NCBI GenBank assembly: GCA_905221615.1
Contig: CAJNDT010002779.1
Span: forward strand, 1,870,001-1,934,000
Direction: 5' to 3'
From: Symbiodinium sp. CCMP2592
Taxonomy: Eukaryota > Sar > Dinophyceae > Suessiales > Symbiodiniaceae
DNA: 64,000 nucleotides
Of the stretch, positions 1 to 8,873 are shown one piece after another. The stretch's first letter is position 1. Each line of letters opens with the position of its first letter. Made by a program: the position numbers and the translations under genes. Under the pieces are notes generated by a model. It saw nothing but the letters and a program-made list of their open reading frames with translations, was not told the origin of the DNA and made no database searches.

Positions 1-428
1 CAGAGGCGTAGCTCTCGGCTTTCCCGAGAGCTCGGATCCAAGGGCTCTTAGATTCGAACACAGCTTCTTCAGGGGTCGGTCTAATGAAACATGCTGTTCC
101 TTTTATGGGACTCTTGGTATTAAGAGTTTGCTATTACCGCCCCAAAACCCGGCCCTTACGTCCTACCCCAAATACATCATCATTCGAACTTTCTACGGCT
201 CCTATACACTCCTAGAGCCCTATGTTCGAATTCTTGAGGCCCTTCTAGTGTCTTAGATAGCGGACGGGGGAACTTTAAACTTTTCGGCCTTGTATATTGG
301 CTCTATCTTAGAAAGTTCGAACTTGCTGGGGCCCGGCCCGGTTGTTGAAGAAGAGAGGTGTCCGCTCAGAGCCAGAACATCCTCGGCTTCTGAGTTCGGC
401 ATTTGGCTTAGCTTCAGCAGGCATTTAA

Positions 429-516
429 GGGAGTTTCTGAAAAAAGGGCACCCTAATATAGTACCTTAAATAGTAGGATCCTTGCTATAAGGACCCCAAC
501 TTTTTCGGGAACTCCC
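429..516 (+). mobile_element. Family A foldback element, degenerate
   Basis: The left end GGGAGTTTCTG and right end TTCGGGAACTCCC frame a core of the family A type (CCCTAATATAGTACC, TAGTAGGATCC, TAAGGACCCC). The orientation is reversed relative to the copy at 8109. The flanks (TTAA, AATC) show no clean target duplication. Confidence 0.75.
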
Positions 517-1030
517 AATCAGGGTTTAGGGTTTACACGGATTCGGATATGGAGATGTGCAAAGGAGCTCGAACTGACCAGTCAATTACCTCCGAAGACG
601 GTGCTCTGTCACAGGAAGATCCGGCCGAGTTGGTAAATCAGTTCAAGGCGGCAGAAGGCGCTTTGCATGTAAGGGCCATGACGCGTCTGTTGCTTCCTCG
701 TACAGTATTGGAGGGTTGATTGGGCAACCGTAATGCTGGTAGCAGCCGTATATAAGAGTCAATAAACAAATCTAGTTACAGTTGCTTTGGAGTCGAGGGT
801 GAAGGAGAGTGGGGGTTAAAGCATGCTTCCAGGCTTCAGGGCCTTGAGACCGTAGTTTCGGATCTCGAAACCTGGGCCTCTTGCTGCTTTTCAGTCACTC
901 AGGAATCGATCTGACAGTTCAGCGAGAAGGGGTGTAGAATTCCGGCCCTTAGGCTTTTTTCTTGCTTGCATGGGACATTGAACTGAACTTCAAGCAGGGT
1001 TTGGGAAATGGGCTTCGCCCGACATGTTGA

Positions 1031-1172
1031 CTGTCTGGCGCTTAGTAGGAAATCGGGGAATGGATCCCTGTAGTAGTCCCTACAGAATCCCCACTAGTAG
1101 TCCCAAGAACCCATTGTCCCATTCCCTACCAAGCACCAGACAGTATCCCATTCCCTACTAAGAACCAGACAG
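1031..1172 (+). mobile_element. Family F element plus a repeated end
   Basis: CTGTCTGGCGCTTAGTAGGA at 1031 pairs with CCCTACCAAGCACCAGACAG ending at 1143. A second right end, CCCTACTAAGAACCAGACAG, follows at 1153-1172, and a third, weaker one (CCCTACTAAGAACCATACAG) ends near 1248. This suggests tandem or nested insertion followed by loss. Confidence 0.8.
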
Positions 1173-1344
1173 TATAGTACCCTTATAGATCCCTTACAGA
1201 GCCCCATACAGGGCCCCTAACCCCATCCCTACTAAGAACCATACAGTTGATGTTAAAGCTTTGAGGTCCTACGTGTAGTGGCGGGGGTCGGGGATTTCAG
1301 CTTCCCGGACCAGCTCTGGGAAGTAGAACCCGTTGCTGTAGTTC

Positions 1345-1502
1345 CCACATATTATTAATAGCATTCTTGTTATTATTGTTACTGATATTAATATCACTGT
1401 CATTATTATAGCATTAGTATATTATTCTTAAAATATTATTGTTATTATTACTATTATTATCGTTATTATTTCTATGATTATTGCTATTACTATTACTATA
1501 AT
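1345..1502. repeat. Imperfect ATT/TTA microsatellite
   Basis: TATTATTATTGTTATTAT-type triplets fill this stretch with scattered C and G changes. It creates an Asn-rich chance frame on the minus strand. Confidence 0.85.
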
Positions 1503-2571
1503 GACCCGCTCCGCAGCCGGCGTGCTCAAGCTTTAGAGCGCCCGTCAGGGAGCCCAGATTTTTTTTGTCGAAGGGCTCCGAGTAATACTGCTCACCCGGC
1601 ACGGATTAGGGAGTTTAGGGTTTAGGGTTTAGTTTTTAGGTTTAGGGTATTTGTATAATCTGCAGAAGGCATGTTCGAAATTACTTCGGCTTAAGTACGC
1701 CTTTTAGACCGAGTCCCGAACACGCAATGATTTGCGTTTACATGCTGTCGGGCGAGAAGGCCGCGTCCCTGTCGCATGGCGAGGTGGTCTCTGCACAAAG
1801 TGACACAGTGGAAGCCCTCAAACGACATTTGGGAAAGAAGGCGGGGAATGCCCGGTTGCCTTAGCCATGTAACTTGGTGGAATTCCTTCAGGCTGAATCC
1901 TAACCACCTAATAACAGGATGTGCCCATTACATGAGCTCGAGCTTTGTGTTTGTCCTTACTCCACGGGGAGTTCTGATACTGCCGTCCCAACTTTTCAAA
2001 CGTTCAAAAATTTATACGTGCCACAACAAACTTGACTTCGTAGAGTGACTGTGTGGGCATGAATACGAACCTTCCGAAGATTGGATCTGTCGGCTCCACA
2101 CGTTCGCCGGCTCTTGCGATCCCTTGCATGGACAATTCTATCCTCGCGTGCGGTAGCTCTCAAGAGCCCGAACTCCTCCTCCTCCGGGTCGGGCGTCGGA
2201 TTATCGTGTGGGCTCTCTGACTTCGTCGTTTCGGAGCATTGTGCGGAGCACTGTGCCAAGATGTAGCCCAATGTGTCGCTCAGGACTTGAACTTCGTGAG
2301 ACATCGTTCTGTCTTCCAGCCTATGGTTGTGGATATACGCAGTGCATGTTGACTACATGGGTACGCAGACCACAGTTCAATATTGCACTGCTACCTCTAC
2401 TAGTTGCGACACCACGTACCCCAAATATTTGGACCAGGGTTTGGACTATTGACTATGGGTATGAAAACTTTAAAAAGCAACGAAACAACGTACATGGGCA
2501 TCCGAAGGAACGAGGAATAGCCTTTTGCTGATGGTTCACTTCAGGTTGGTGTCCCGTGGCTTCGGCAAAGG

Positions 2572-2961
2572 TTGCTCTGCAAGGGTGAGCTGCTGCGGGA
2601 CGATGAGCCGTTGACGCTTTGCTCTCCAAGACCCAACCTATTTAAACGTCTTCAATTTTGTATTCAGAGAAAGTCGTATTCTTTTGTGGTTAAAGGAGCC
2701 CTTTTGATTCCGTACACGCCAAACATTTTCATTCTGAGACAGCCTAACCTTTTCTGCCCTTGTGTTATTGGGGCAATAAGGACAAGACTGGACACTCCGG
2801 CGGACTTAGAACTCTTGGTGGTGCCATGCGGTCCGCCAGAGCCTTGGCAGCAAGGAGCCCTCGGATTTCAGGTTTCGGCCTGCTGTTTTCTCAGAGCTCA
2901 TTGCATCAACTTTTCTCCGCAGTCCCTAGACTCTGATAAATCCAAAGCCTTACACCGTAAA
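2572..2961 (+). CDS. Candidate exon, unknown protein
   Basis: A frame of about 130 codons runs into AAACG|GTAAGTCG at 2962, a consensus donor. It contains no recognisable motif and no ATG near its left edge. It lies 300 bp before the first ankyrin exon, but the phase does not match that exon directly. It could equally be chance. Confidence 0.25.
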
Positions 2962-3161
2962 CGGTAAGTCGTCAAACCAAGCCTCCACCCCCGAAAAAAA
3001 TCTTAATGGAACCCTTATAGTAACTTGTGTTGTAACCCTTATAGAACCCTTCAAAACAGCGGGAGCACAACCCTCATGGAGCCCTTACAATAACTCGTGT
3101 AGTAACCCTTTTGTAGAGCCCTTCACGAAGCTAATGGAACCCTTACCTGTAGTAGCCCGTA

Positions 3162-3252
3162 CCTAGACCCTCCATCTACTCTCTAGTAGACCCTAAGTAC
3201 CCATTGTTTGGGGCCATATGCCCCTATTTGAGGGCACAAGGAGGGTCCTGGT
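3162..3252 (+). mobile_element. Family O element
   Basis: The ends CCTAGACCCTCC and GGAGGGTCCTGG frame a core (AGACCCTAAGTACCC, TTTGGGGCCATATGCCCCTATTTGAGGG) nearly identical to the copy at 9313-9404. Both copies have 2-bp matching flanks (TA here, CA there). Confidence 0.8.
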
Positions 3253-3270
3253 ATAGAACCCATATCAAAG

Positions 3271-3345
3271 GAACGGGAGCAAGTGCGGAAGCTGATGCGT
3301 GCGGCGCGCGAGGGAGCTGTCTCAGATCTGCAGCAGCTGCTACTT
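3271..3345 (+). CDS. Candidate 5' ankyrin exon
   Basis: The frame starting GAA CGG GAG after AG at 3269-3270 reads EREQVRKLMRAAREGAVSDL and then QQLLL. This resembles the two helices of a first ankyrin repeat. A donor of the GA type (G|GAAGCT) follows at 3346. Its phase does not fit the acceptor at 4013, so a small exon is probably missing between them. The start codon is probably further upstream, though ATG at 3295 is in frame. A family O foldback element ends just upstream, at 3252. Confidence 0.5.
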
Positions 3346-6048
3346 GGAAGCTTAGGGTTGCTCTAGAGTTTAGGGTTTAGAGTCTTTAGAGTTTAGGGTT
3401 GCTATAGGGTTCAGGGTTTAGGGTTTAGGGTATATAGGTGCCTTAATAACTACCTATCCTATTTGTTGGGGTTCCTAGTATAATGGGCCCCAAAACAATT
3501 ACTCTTATTTTTTTCTGCCTTACAGCTACTTTTTTCTGTGGTGCCTACGCATTCTATAGTCGGGTTTCTTCTAGGAGCCTACAAGAAAGTAATGTTTAGG
3601 GTTTAGGGCTTACCGGTCATCTGGTAGCATTCATGAACTTCAGTGGGTGTCATTGATGCCACATTCCTGATCGAAAGATCAACCTCGAGTCTTATTGGCG
3701 TGACCCCCCTGGCGTTTATAGGGATTGAGGACTTTTGACGTTTTGGGATTTTGGGTTACACTGAACCCAGAAATCTACACACCGAAGCCAAAGGCCAAAC
3801 CCAAGACCTCTCCGTTTTGTCGTTTTAAACCTGGGCTCAACAACTCCTCAACGACTTGACTCCGATGCGGCTTAGTAACTCCTTCTGCTTAAGCTCTGAG
3901 CCCTTTGAGCTGTGGAGCATGCACGAGACAAAAGGTCCGGTCAACAGAAACACCTGCATACAAGTTCTAGAGCCCCACGAAGGCTGCGCCATCCTCTGGA
4001 CCCAGATTCCAGGGACGGTCCTGGTGACAGCACCCCTCTGCAAATCGCATCCTCGGTGGGCCATCTTGATGCTGTCCGACTGCTGTTGGAGGCTCGGACA
4101 TTTGGGACACATCTCAGCGTTACGGCTGCTCTCCTGGAGCCCGAAACCTAAAGAGACTTCATCCCCAGACCCTCGGCCGAAAGCCTTCTCTAAATCCTCG
4201 GCTCTCGCTTGTCAGAGCAGGCTGGTGCCGACAAGGACCACGGTTGCGGCGAGACTCCCCTCCTTTTGGCGGCGGCGAACGGCCATGTAGAGATCGTGCA
4301 GCTGCTGGTCGAGGATCGCTCATCTTGTTAGACCATGGTCGCACATGGGTCATACATTGGGTCTGGGGCGCAGTGGTCCGATCCCCGTTACGTACGTGGT
4401 ACAATTGCTCAAGGACCCCCCGTCTTTTGAAAGCAGCACCCCACCCTATGGAAAGACTTTGACAGCCACGACGTAACCCAAGACCCAAGACCCCAAACCC
4501 TGATCCCTAAACCCTACATCCTTAACCCTAAACCTCACATCCTTAACCCCCCAAACCCCTAAACCCTAAAACCCCAAAGCCCTAAACCCTAAAACCCCAA
4601 AGCCTGCAGCTGGCGTAGGCCGGTGCGGACCTCGAGAAGACCAGGGCTCTAGGCGCCTCAGCGCTCCTGTGCTCGAGTTAGGGAACTTACTTGAAGGACG
4701 GTTGATGATATGGGAGTTTCCGAAAATGGGGGACCCTAGAATAGTACCCTAAATAGTGGGATCCCCATTATAAGGACCTCAAAATAAGGTACCCCGAATT
4801 TCGGAAACTCCCATATAAATCCATGGGTACGGTTGGGGTTCCTTTAAAGGGATCTATAAGGGTACCTTTAAGGGTCCTTGAAGGGATCTATAGGGGGTTT
4901 AGGGTTCAGGGATGATATAAATCCTGCATTACCCATAATAAGGAATATGCCATAATTCCCATAGTTTAGGGTCCTTAAGGTAATGCAGGATTTATATCAT
5001 CAACCGGATCATGGGACTTAGTAAGTAAGGTTCCTTTAAGGGTTCTTTCAGGGATCTATAAGGTTTATGAAGGGCTTTTGTGCAAATAATGCGGGTTACT
5101 TTTTATGGTGACCATAACTAGGGATCTTTGGTAGATGATGTGGTTTCCTTCTTGTGGCTACCAGAAAAGGAGCCTATAGTAGTATTTTGTTTACGGTTTT
5201 CCTTCTTACCTACTGTAAGTTACATCAAAATTCTTTAACAAGAGCCCAGGCTTTGGATTGCCTGCTCAAGGGGCCACAGCAAGATCGTGAAGCTGCTTCT
5301 GGAGGATGGGGGGGGGGCATTTCCTGGTCCTCTCGGTTCAAAAGGATGCTGCTTTCGGATACTACAAAGGAGTTCTGGAGGATTCTAAGAGTACTATCAA
5401 GGAGTTCTACAGGGGCCTTGTTGTCCGTAGTTCAGAATGTTTCTTTTTCGGGTCTATAAGTGATCCTACAGATTTGTTGTGACGATTTTGAGGGCAGCTA
5501 CCCTTCAACCTGGAAGCCGCCAAGCTCCCGAAGCCTCGCAGGCCGGAAGCAACAAGAACAAGGTGGGAGTTTCCGAAAATTGGGGGGGTACCTGATTTAG
5601 GGCTCCTTATAAAAAGGATCCTACTCTTTAGGGTCCCACATTAGGGTCCCCTATTTTCGGAAGCTCCCAGGTGGACACGAAAGGCTCCTCCCCGCTGTGG
5701 ATTGCCTGCGCCAAGGGCCACTTGGAGGTTGCCCGGCTGCTGATTCAAGCAGGGGCTCAGAAGGAGAGGGCCAACATCCTCTCCGAATCACCTCTCTGGA
5801 AAGCCGCGGAGATGGGCCATGCCCAGATTGCGCAGCATCTCCTTCAGGCAGGTGTGGAGAAGGATCGCGCAGATGCTCGCGGAGCATCGCCCCTATGGAT
5901 TGCCTCAGCCAAAGGCCACCTGTCCATTGTGCGTATGCTGCGCGAAGCCGGTGCAGATCACAACAAGCCAAACACGCGAGGTGCTACCCCACTGTGGATT
6001 GCCTCGCAGAACAAGCGCCACGAGGTCATGAAGGTCTTAAGCTGCTAG
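3271..6048 (+). CDS. Ankyrin-repeat protein gene, multi-exon
   Basis: Ankyrin repeats are protein-binding scaffolds; the partner is unknown. Exons that join in one frame are 4013-4091, 4221-4313, 4619-4662, 5250-5304, 5542-5562 and 5671-6048 (stop TAG). A further exon at about 3271-3345 encodes an N-terminal ankyrin-like helix (LMRAAREGAVSDLQQLLL), but its link to 4013 is unresolved. The joined product has about seven repeats of roughly 33 residues with the usual TPL/SPLWIA, GH and LLLEAGA landmarks. The family and frame are clear because each splice restores a canonical repeat. Introns run GC-AG, GA-AG, GC-AG, GA-AG and GT-AG, with G after every AG. No other domain is visible, and the true 5' start was not found. 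The introns hold telomere-like repeats and foldback elements. The ankyrin identity is near certain; exon edges at the 5' end are tentative. Confidence 0.85.
3356..3436 (+). repeat. Telomere-like TTTAGGG cluster
   Basis: Degenerate repeats of (T)TTAGGGTT, with TAGAGTTTAGGG variants. They lie in the region after the first ankyrin exon candidate. Confidence 0.8.
4013..4091 (+). CDS. Ankyrin exon
   Basis: The exon encodes DGPGDSTPLQIASSVGHLDA followed by VRLLLE, one almost complete ankyrin repeat. It ends GAG and is followed by a GC donor (GCTCGGACAT). The frame remains open upstream to about 3912, so the acceptor could lie before 4013. The next exon resumes with AGADKD, giving the canonical LLLE-AGAD junction in phase 0. 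Confidence 0.75.
4221..4313 (+). CDS. Ankyrin exon, one full repeat
   Basis: This 93-nt exon encodes exactly 31 residues, AGADKDHGCGETPLLLAAAN followed by GHVEIVQLLVE. That is a single ankyrin unit cut at the same point as its neighbours (after LLxE). The acceptor is GAGCAG|GCT; the donor is of the GA type (GAG|GATCGC). The exon-per-repeat layout suggests growth by exon duplication, though the repeats have diverged. Confidence 0.85.
4490..4605 (-). repeat. Telomere-like CCCTAAA cluster in an ankyrin intron
   Basis: CCCTAAACCC units with CCCCAAA and CCCTGA variants lie inside intron 4314-4618, just before the acceptor. Confidence 0.85.
4619..4662 (+). CDS. Ankyrin exon, first half of a repeat
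   Basis: The exon encodes AGADLEKTRALGAS plus two bases (GC). The acceptor is GCGTAG|GCC and the donor is of the GC type (GC|GCTCCTGT). Joined in phase 2 to the exon at 5250 it gives LGASALWIACSRGHSKIVKL, a standard repeat core. The exact restoration of the motif is the evidence for the splice choice. Confidence 0.8.
4699..5006 (+). mobile_element. Family C element, interrupted
   Basis: The left end CGGTTGATGATA at 4699 and right end TATATCATCAACCG at 5006 are inverted and flanked by GA on both sides. Inside are the family A insertion, about 95 bp of extra sequence with repeated AAGGGATCTATAAGGG motifs, and a second partial left end (GATGATATAAATCCTGCATTACC from 4911). The last 95 bp closely match the copies at 59847 and 60379. 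Confidence 0.75.
4712..4812 (+). mobile_element. Family A element, nested in a family C element
   Basis: The terminal repeats are GGGAGTTTCCG and CGGAAACTCCC, flanked by exact ATAT at 4708-4711 and 4813-4816. Deleting the element and one ATAT recreates CGGTTGATGATATAAATCC, the end of family C as seen at 59847. The insertion therefore postdates the family C element. It lies inside the ankyrin intron 4663-5249. Confidence 0.9.
5004..5045 (+). mobile_element. Family E end fragment
   Basis: GGATCATGGGACTTAGTAAGTAAGGTT matches the left 27 bases of family E, directly against the end of the family C element. No right end is seen. A similar fragment lies at 7751-7783 (GGATCATGGGACCTAGTAAGCATGGTTAC). 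Confidence 0.65.
5065..5249 (+). mobile_element. Possible family D remnant ending at a splice acceptor
   Basis: The right end TTCTTTAACAAGAGCCCAG resembles CCCTTAACAAGAGCCCAG of the element at 32686-32782. A weak left counterpart is GGGCTTTTGTGCAAATAATG at 5068. The final AG is used as acceptor for the ankyrin exon at 5250. The left boundary is uncertain. Confidence 0.45.
5250..5304 (+). CDS. Ankyrin exon, second half of a repeat
   Basis: It begins G CTT TGG ATT GCC after the acceptor CCCAG|G and encodes LWIACSRGHSKIVKLLLE. A GA donor follows (GAG|GATGGG). The acceptor lies at the end of a sequence (AACAAGAGCCCAG) that matches the right terminal repeat of the family D foldback element at 32686-32782. 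Confidence 0.8.
5542..5562 (+). CDS. Ankyrin microexon (7 codons)
   Basis: This 21-nt exon encodes AGSNKNK between a GA-AG intron (5305-5541) and the family A element intron (5563-5670). The product continues as VDTKGSSPLWIA in the next exon. Both flanks keep phase 0. It is best explained as the 5' piece of an exon that was continuous with 5671-6048 until the family A element inserted. Confidence 0.8.
5563..5670 (+). other. Intron formed exactly by a family A element
   Basis: The intron starts GTGGGAGTTTCCG and ends GAAGCTCCCAG. The element proper is 5565-5668. AGGT occurs at 5561-5564 and again at 5669-5672, as a target duplication. The left copy gives the GT donor, the right copy the AG acceptor. 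Removing the intron joins AAC AAG AAC AAG to GTG GAC ACG in frame, which recreates the sequence expected before insertion. Confidence 0.85.
5565..5668 (+). mobile_element. Family A element acting as an intron
   Basis: The ends GGGAGTTTCCG and CGGAAGCTCCC are flanked by AGGT on both sides. The core carries GGTACC, GGCTCCTTATAA, GGATCCTACT and TTAGGGTCCC as in other copies. There is no coding capacity. Confidence 0.9.
5671..6048 (+). CDS. Ankyrin 3'-terminal exon with stop
   Basis: This is the largest exon (378 nt including TAG). It encodes four successive repeat units with landmarks SSPLWIACAKGHLEVARLL, SPLWKAAEMGH, ASPLWIASAKGH and ATPLWIASQNKRHEV, and ends VLSC. Frame, codon use and repeat spacing leave little doubt that it is coding. 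The long opposite-strand frame in the same interval is a shadow. Confidence 0.92.
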   Translation: MDTKGSSPLWIACAKGHLEVARLLIQAGAQKERANILSESPLWKAAEMGHAQIAQHLLQAGVEKDRADARGASPLWIASAKGHLSIVRMLREAGADHNKPNTRGATPLWIASQNKRHEVMKVLSC

Positions 6049-7275
6049 AAAGAGCCGAAGGTTCGGCGTCTAGCCGGATCGTTTCCTGCTGGCTGAAAAG
6101 ATTGCGACGGGGTGAGTGCCGCTACAGGACACGAGAGAAGATATGAGCCTTGAGGTTCGCAGAGACCTGACTTTGCAGCTGCCCCGGAAACCATAACCCA
6201 CAAACCACCCAAACCGTAAATACAAGCGACCGGGCCCATAAGTTGAAAATTTGCAGGGGTAATGAAGCATGAATATGTGGCATATGCCAAAGGCGACTGA
6301 GCCCCCTGAAATTGAATTTGGGATTTAGGATCTCGCGTTCCAGGCAGGTTGTCTAGGATTCCAACGACTCCGCCGGCACTTGCAGGCTCCGGACGAACGA
6401 TGGAGGCCAAATGTTGCTGAGTCCACGGAAGGACCAGGACAGCTGTGAGCGGTCCTACTCTAGGTGCCTCGGGATTGACAATGCAGCAGATGAAACTAAG
6501 TCTCCCACGACAATGTTTATAGAAGGCTTTTCTTGGAGGGAAATCGGAAAGGCTTTCCAGAAAAAGGGCCGGTGTTGTTACGCAGAGCTCAGTGGGGCCG
6601 CGACGTCGGGAGTGGCTGGCAAGGCCGTAGTGTGTCAGGGCTGGGAACTCCTGAATCCAGACCTGCAAGAGAGCTGCCGAACCGCCAGGCCCCTAACAGG
6701 GGGAAGCTGCCCTAAACCCTAAACCGTAGGTGAAGCTGTTCTTAGATGAAAGCAGGAGGGTGTAAGTTAAAGATCGAGGGCCACATTCCAGAGCTCGTTA
6801 GTGTTCATGCGGGAGCTCTCTGGAATCTTCTGGGTACCACGTAGGCACGACCGCACCCACAGGGGTGCGAGCTTCCAGCAAGAAGAGGGCCCTTGAATGC
6901 CCTAAGCTCAGAAAAGCCAGAGACATCAGCTGGAGTTTGGAGGTTCAGAGCAGGCAGCCTAAGAGGGTAGCAGAAACCTAACTTAGCTGAATCATGAGCC
7001 GTCAGACTTGAGGACTGTACGTGGTGTGTGGTTCGCAGCAAGATGGGAGCCGACAACAATCTCAGTAGAAGTTGCGGAGGTATAGGATGATATTATATGA
7101 ATATGAAGTCGCATATCTATTGTATTTTTTTATATACAACCCAGATATACACATAAAGTATGTAGGTTGATTACTTAGCCTTGTTATAGACCAACAGACG
7201 GGTATATACAGGATAAGCAATCATACGGCTGCTAGATGCATCCTGCAGTGCCGTATCCGAGATTAGGAGCAAATT

Positions 7276-7461
7276 ATGGGACGAAGGGTGGGGAGAGTTC
7301 TGTTTGTCGATAGTTGTCCTTGGCAGCTGAGTCTGTTTGATGGTTGGTATCGCCATCAAAAGGGCGAGTTGAATCGCTTCGTCGACATTCGGCTTTGTAG
7401 CTGCATGGATTTATCCTTCCCATGCATAAACGCCCCACTTCTGAGAGTCAGTTTTAGAAGG
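7276..7461 (+). CDS. Candidate short exon, unknown
   Basis: The frame from ATG 7276 (MGRRVGRVLFVDSCPWQLSL) stays open to RVSFRR and meets AAG|GTGAGTGG, a consensus donor, at 7462. No further exon was found and the family is unknown. Confidence 0.25.
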
Positions 7462-7650
7462 TGAGTGGATACACTTTACACTTTTTCGGATAATGTTGCC
7501 CACTACACAAACTGAAAGGGTACACTTTTGGGGGGCTTCTGAACTCAGCAACTAAGCAGTGATTTCCGCAAGTCGGAGGACGATCTTAGGTAGGCCCCCC
7601 TTTGCCGGAAGCTCCTCTCGAGGCTGCCGAGGATGGTCAGGTTCCTTCAA

Positions 7651-7745
7651 TTCCTGTAAAGGGATCCATAAGGGCTCCTTAAAAGGGATCCATAACGGCG
7701 CCTTAAAAAGGGATTCATAAGGGCTCCTTAACAAGATCTATAACT
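7651..7745 (+). repeat. Tandem 29-base motif, about three units
   Basis: Units of GGGATCCATAAGGGCTCCTTAAAA repeat with small changes (GGGATCCATAACGGCGCCTTAAAAA, GGGATTCATAAGGGCTCCTTAAC). Related AAGGGATCTATAAGGG motifs occur at 4851-4900 and 36627-36680, and a scrambled version at 24720-24900. Confidence 0.75.
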
Positions 7746-8108
7746 TGGAGGATCATGGGACCTAGTAAGCATGGTTACAAGTAGGCTTCTTCAAGGGGTG
7801 TGCAATTCAAAAAGCATGGAAATTTGAGTGGGATCTGCGGAAAGCATCGCCTTGGAGCCCTCCCTGGAAAAGCTTTAAAGCCACCTTAAAGCCCGAAGCC
7901 CTAACCCTAAACCCTAAACCGAAGCCCTAACCCTAAACCCTAACCGTCCTCCTCCTGAGTCGGCTTTGGAGCTGGGGTTTATAGGGAATTGGGGGTTCGG
8001 AAGCCTAGGCTTGGGGATTCAGAGTTGCAGTGATATGTAGAAGCCTAAAGCCCTAAGCCCTAAACCGAGCGCGCTCAGCCCTAAAGCATGAAGATCTCAG
8101 TCCTAAAT

Positions 8109-8210
8109 GGGAGTTTCCGAAAAATAGGGGTACCTTATTTTGGGTTCCTTAGAATAAGGATCCTACTATTTAGGGTACTATATTAGGGTGCCCTATTTTC
8201 GGAAACTCCC
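8109..8210 (+). mobile_element. Family A element, well preserved
   Basis: The 102-bp element has near-perfect inverted repeats (GGGAGTTTCCG / CGGAAACTCCC) and exact AAAT duplications at 8105-8108 and 8211-8214. It can fold almost along its whole length. Confidence 0.92.
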
Positions 8211-8777
8211 AAATCCTGAAGACTTTGTACTGCATGGCTTTGGGAGCATTGGAGCTCTTCGGCTCACGCGGAGTTTCCGAATCAATTATTCATAACACTA
8301 TCTGAAATTGGATTGCAGTATGCTTCAAAACCTCTTTCTAATACTTCTGACCCTCATCTTGTGGTGGTGTTTCAAGATGATGTGCTTTGTGGCCTGATCC
8401 TCTTTGGCATGCCAATAGTCATCTGAACTGATTCGGTCCGAAAGCGACCGAAGTTGTCCCTTCTGCATGGACAGCCACCCGAGAACACCCCCACGATTTC
8501 GACCTGGTTGGGCCTTTTGCCTGGTGTCCACGTAGCTCAACAAAGACAAAAGAGTGCTTCAAACATTCATCCCTACGCAGCAAGCAAGCCCTGCACCCTG
8601 AATCTGTCAGTGAGCCCTGACCTCCAGACCTCGATTGAGAATCCCTTGCCAAGTCCTCTGTCCACAGGAAGGTGTTCTTAATTGTGATCCTTCTTGGAAA
8701 CCGTTTCGCATGGAACTGACATGGAAACGTATAACTCGGAGGCAGGCTTGAGGGCCTTCAGCGTGCGACTCCCTCAT

Positions 8778-8873
8778 GGGTATATAGTTCTCTGAATCTG
8801 GGTCCCCATAATAGTACGGCACTCTTGCAAACAGAAAGGACCCTAAAAGGGACCATCATTTCGAGAACTACCC
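8778..8873 (+). mobile_element. Diverged relative of family B
   Basis: The left end GGGTATATAGTTCTCTGAATC and right end ATTTCGAGAACTACCC pair imperfectly. The core keeps GGGTCCCC, ATAATAGTACGGCAC and GGGACC as in family B. A similar right end (TTTAGAGAACTACCC) occurs at 45473-45487, so this may be a separate subfamily. Confidence 0.6.

Larger units (their letters stand above)
1..2571. other. Non-coding, no gene recognised
   Basis: It contains the family A copy at 429, the family F cluster at 1031-1250, an ATT/TTA-rich low-complexity stretch (1345-1502) and TTTAGGG units at 1612-1650. Small frames at 1776-2531 overlap on both strands without protein-like character. Confidence 0.7.

Noticed and set aside
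6045-6668. 207-codon minus-strand frame
   Set aside because: It overlaps the end of the plus-strand ankyrin exon, crosses low-complexity CCCAAAC sequence and shows no domain or sustained protein character.
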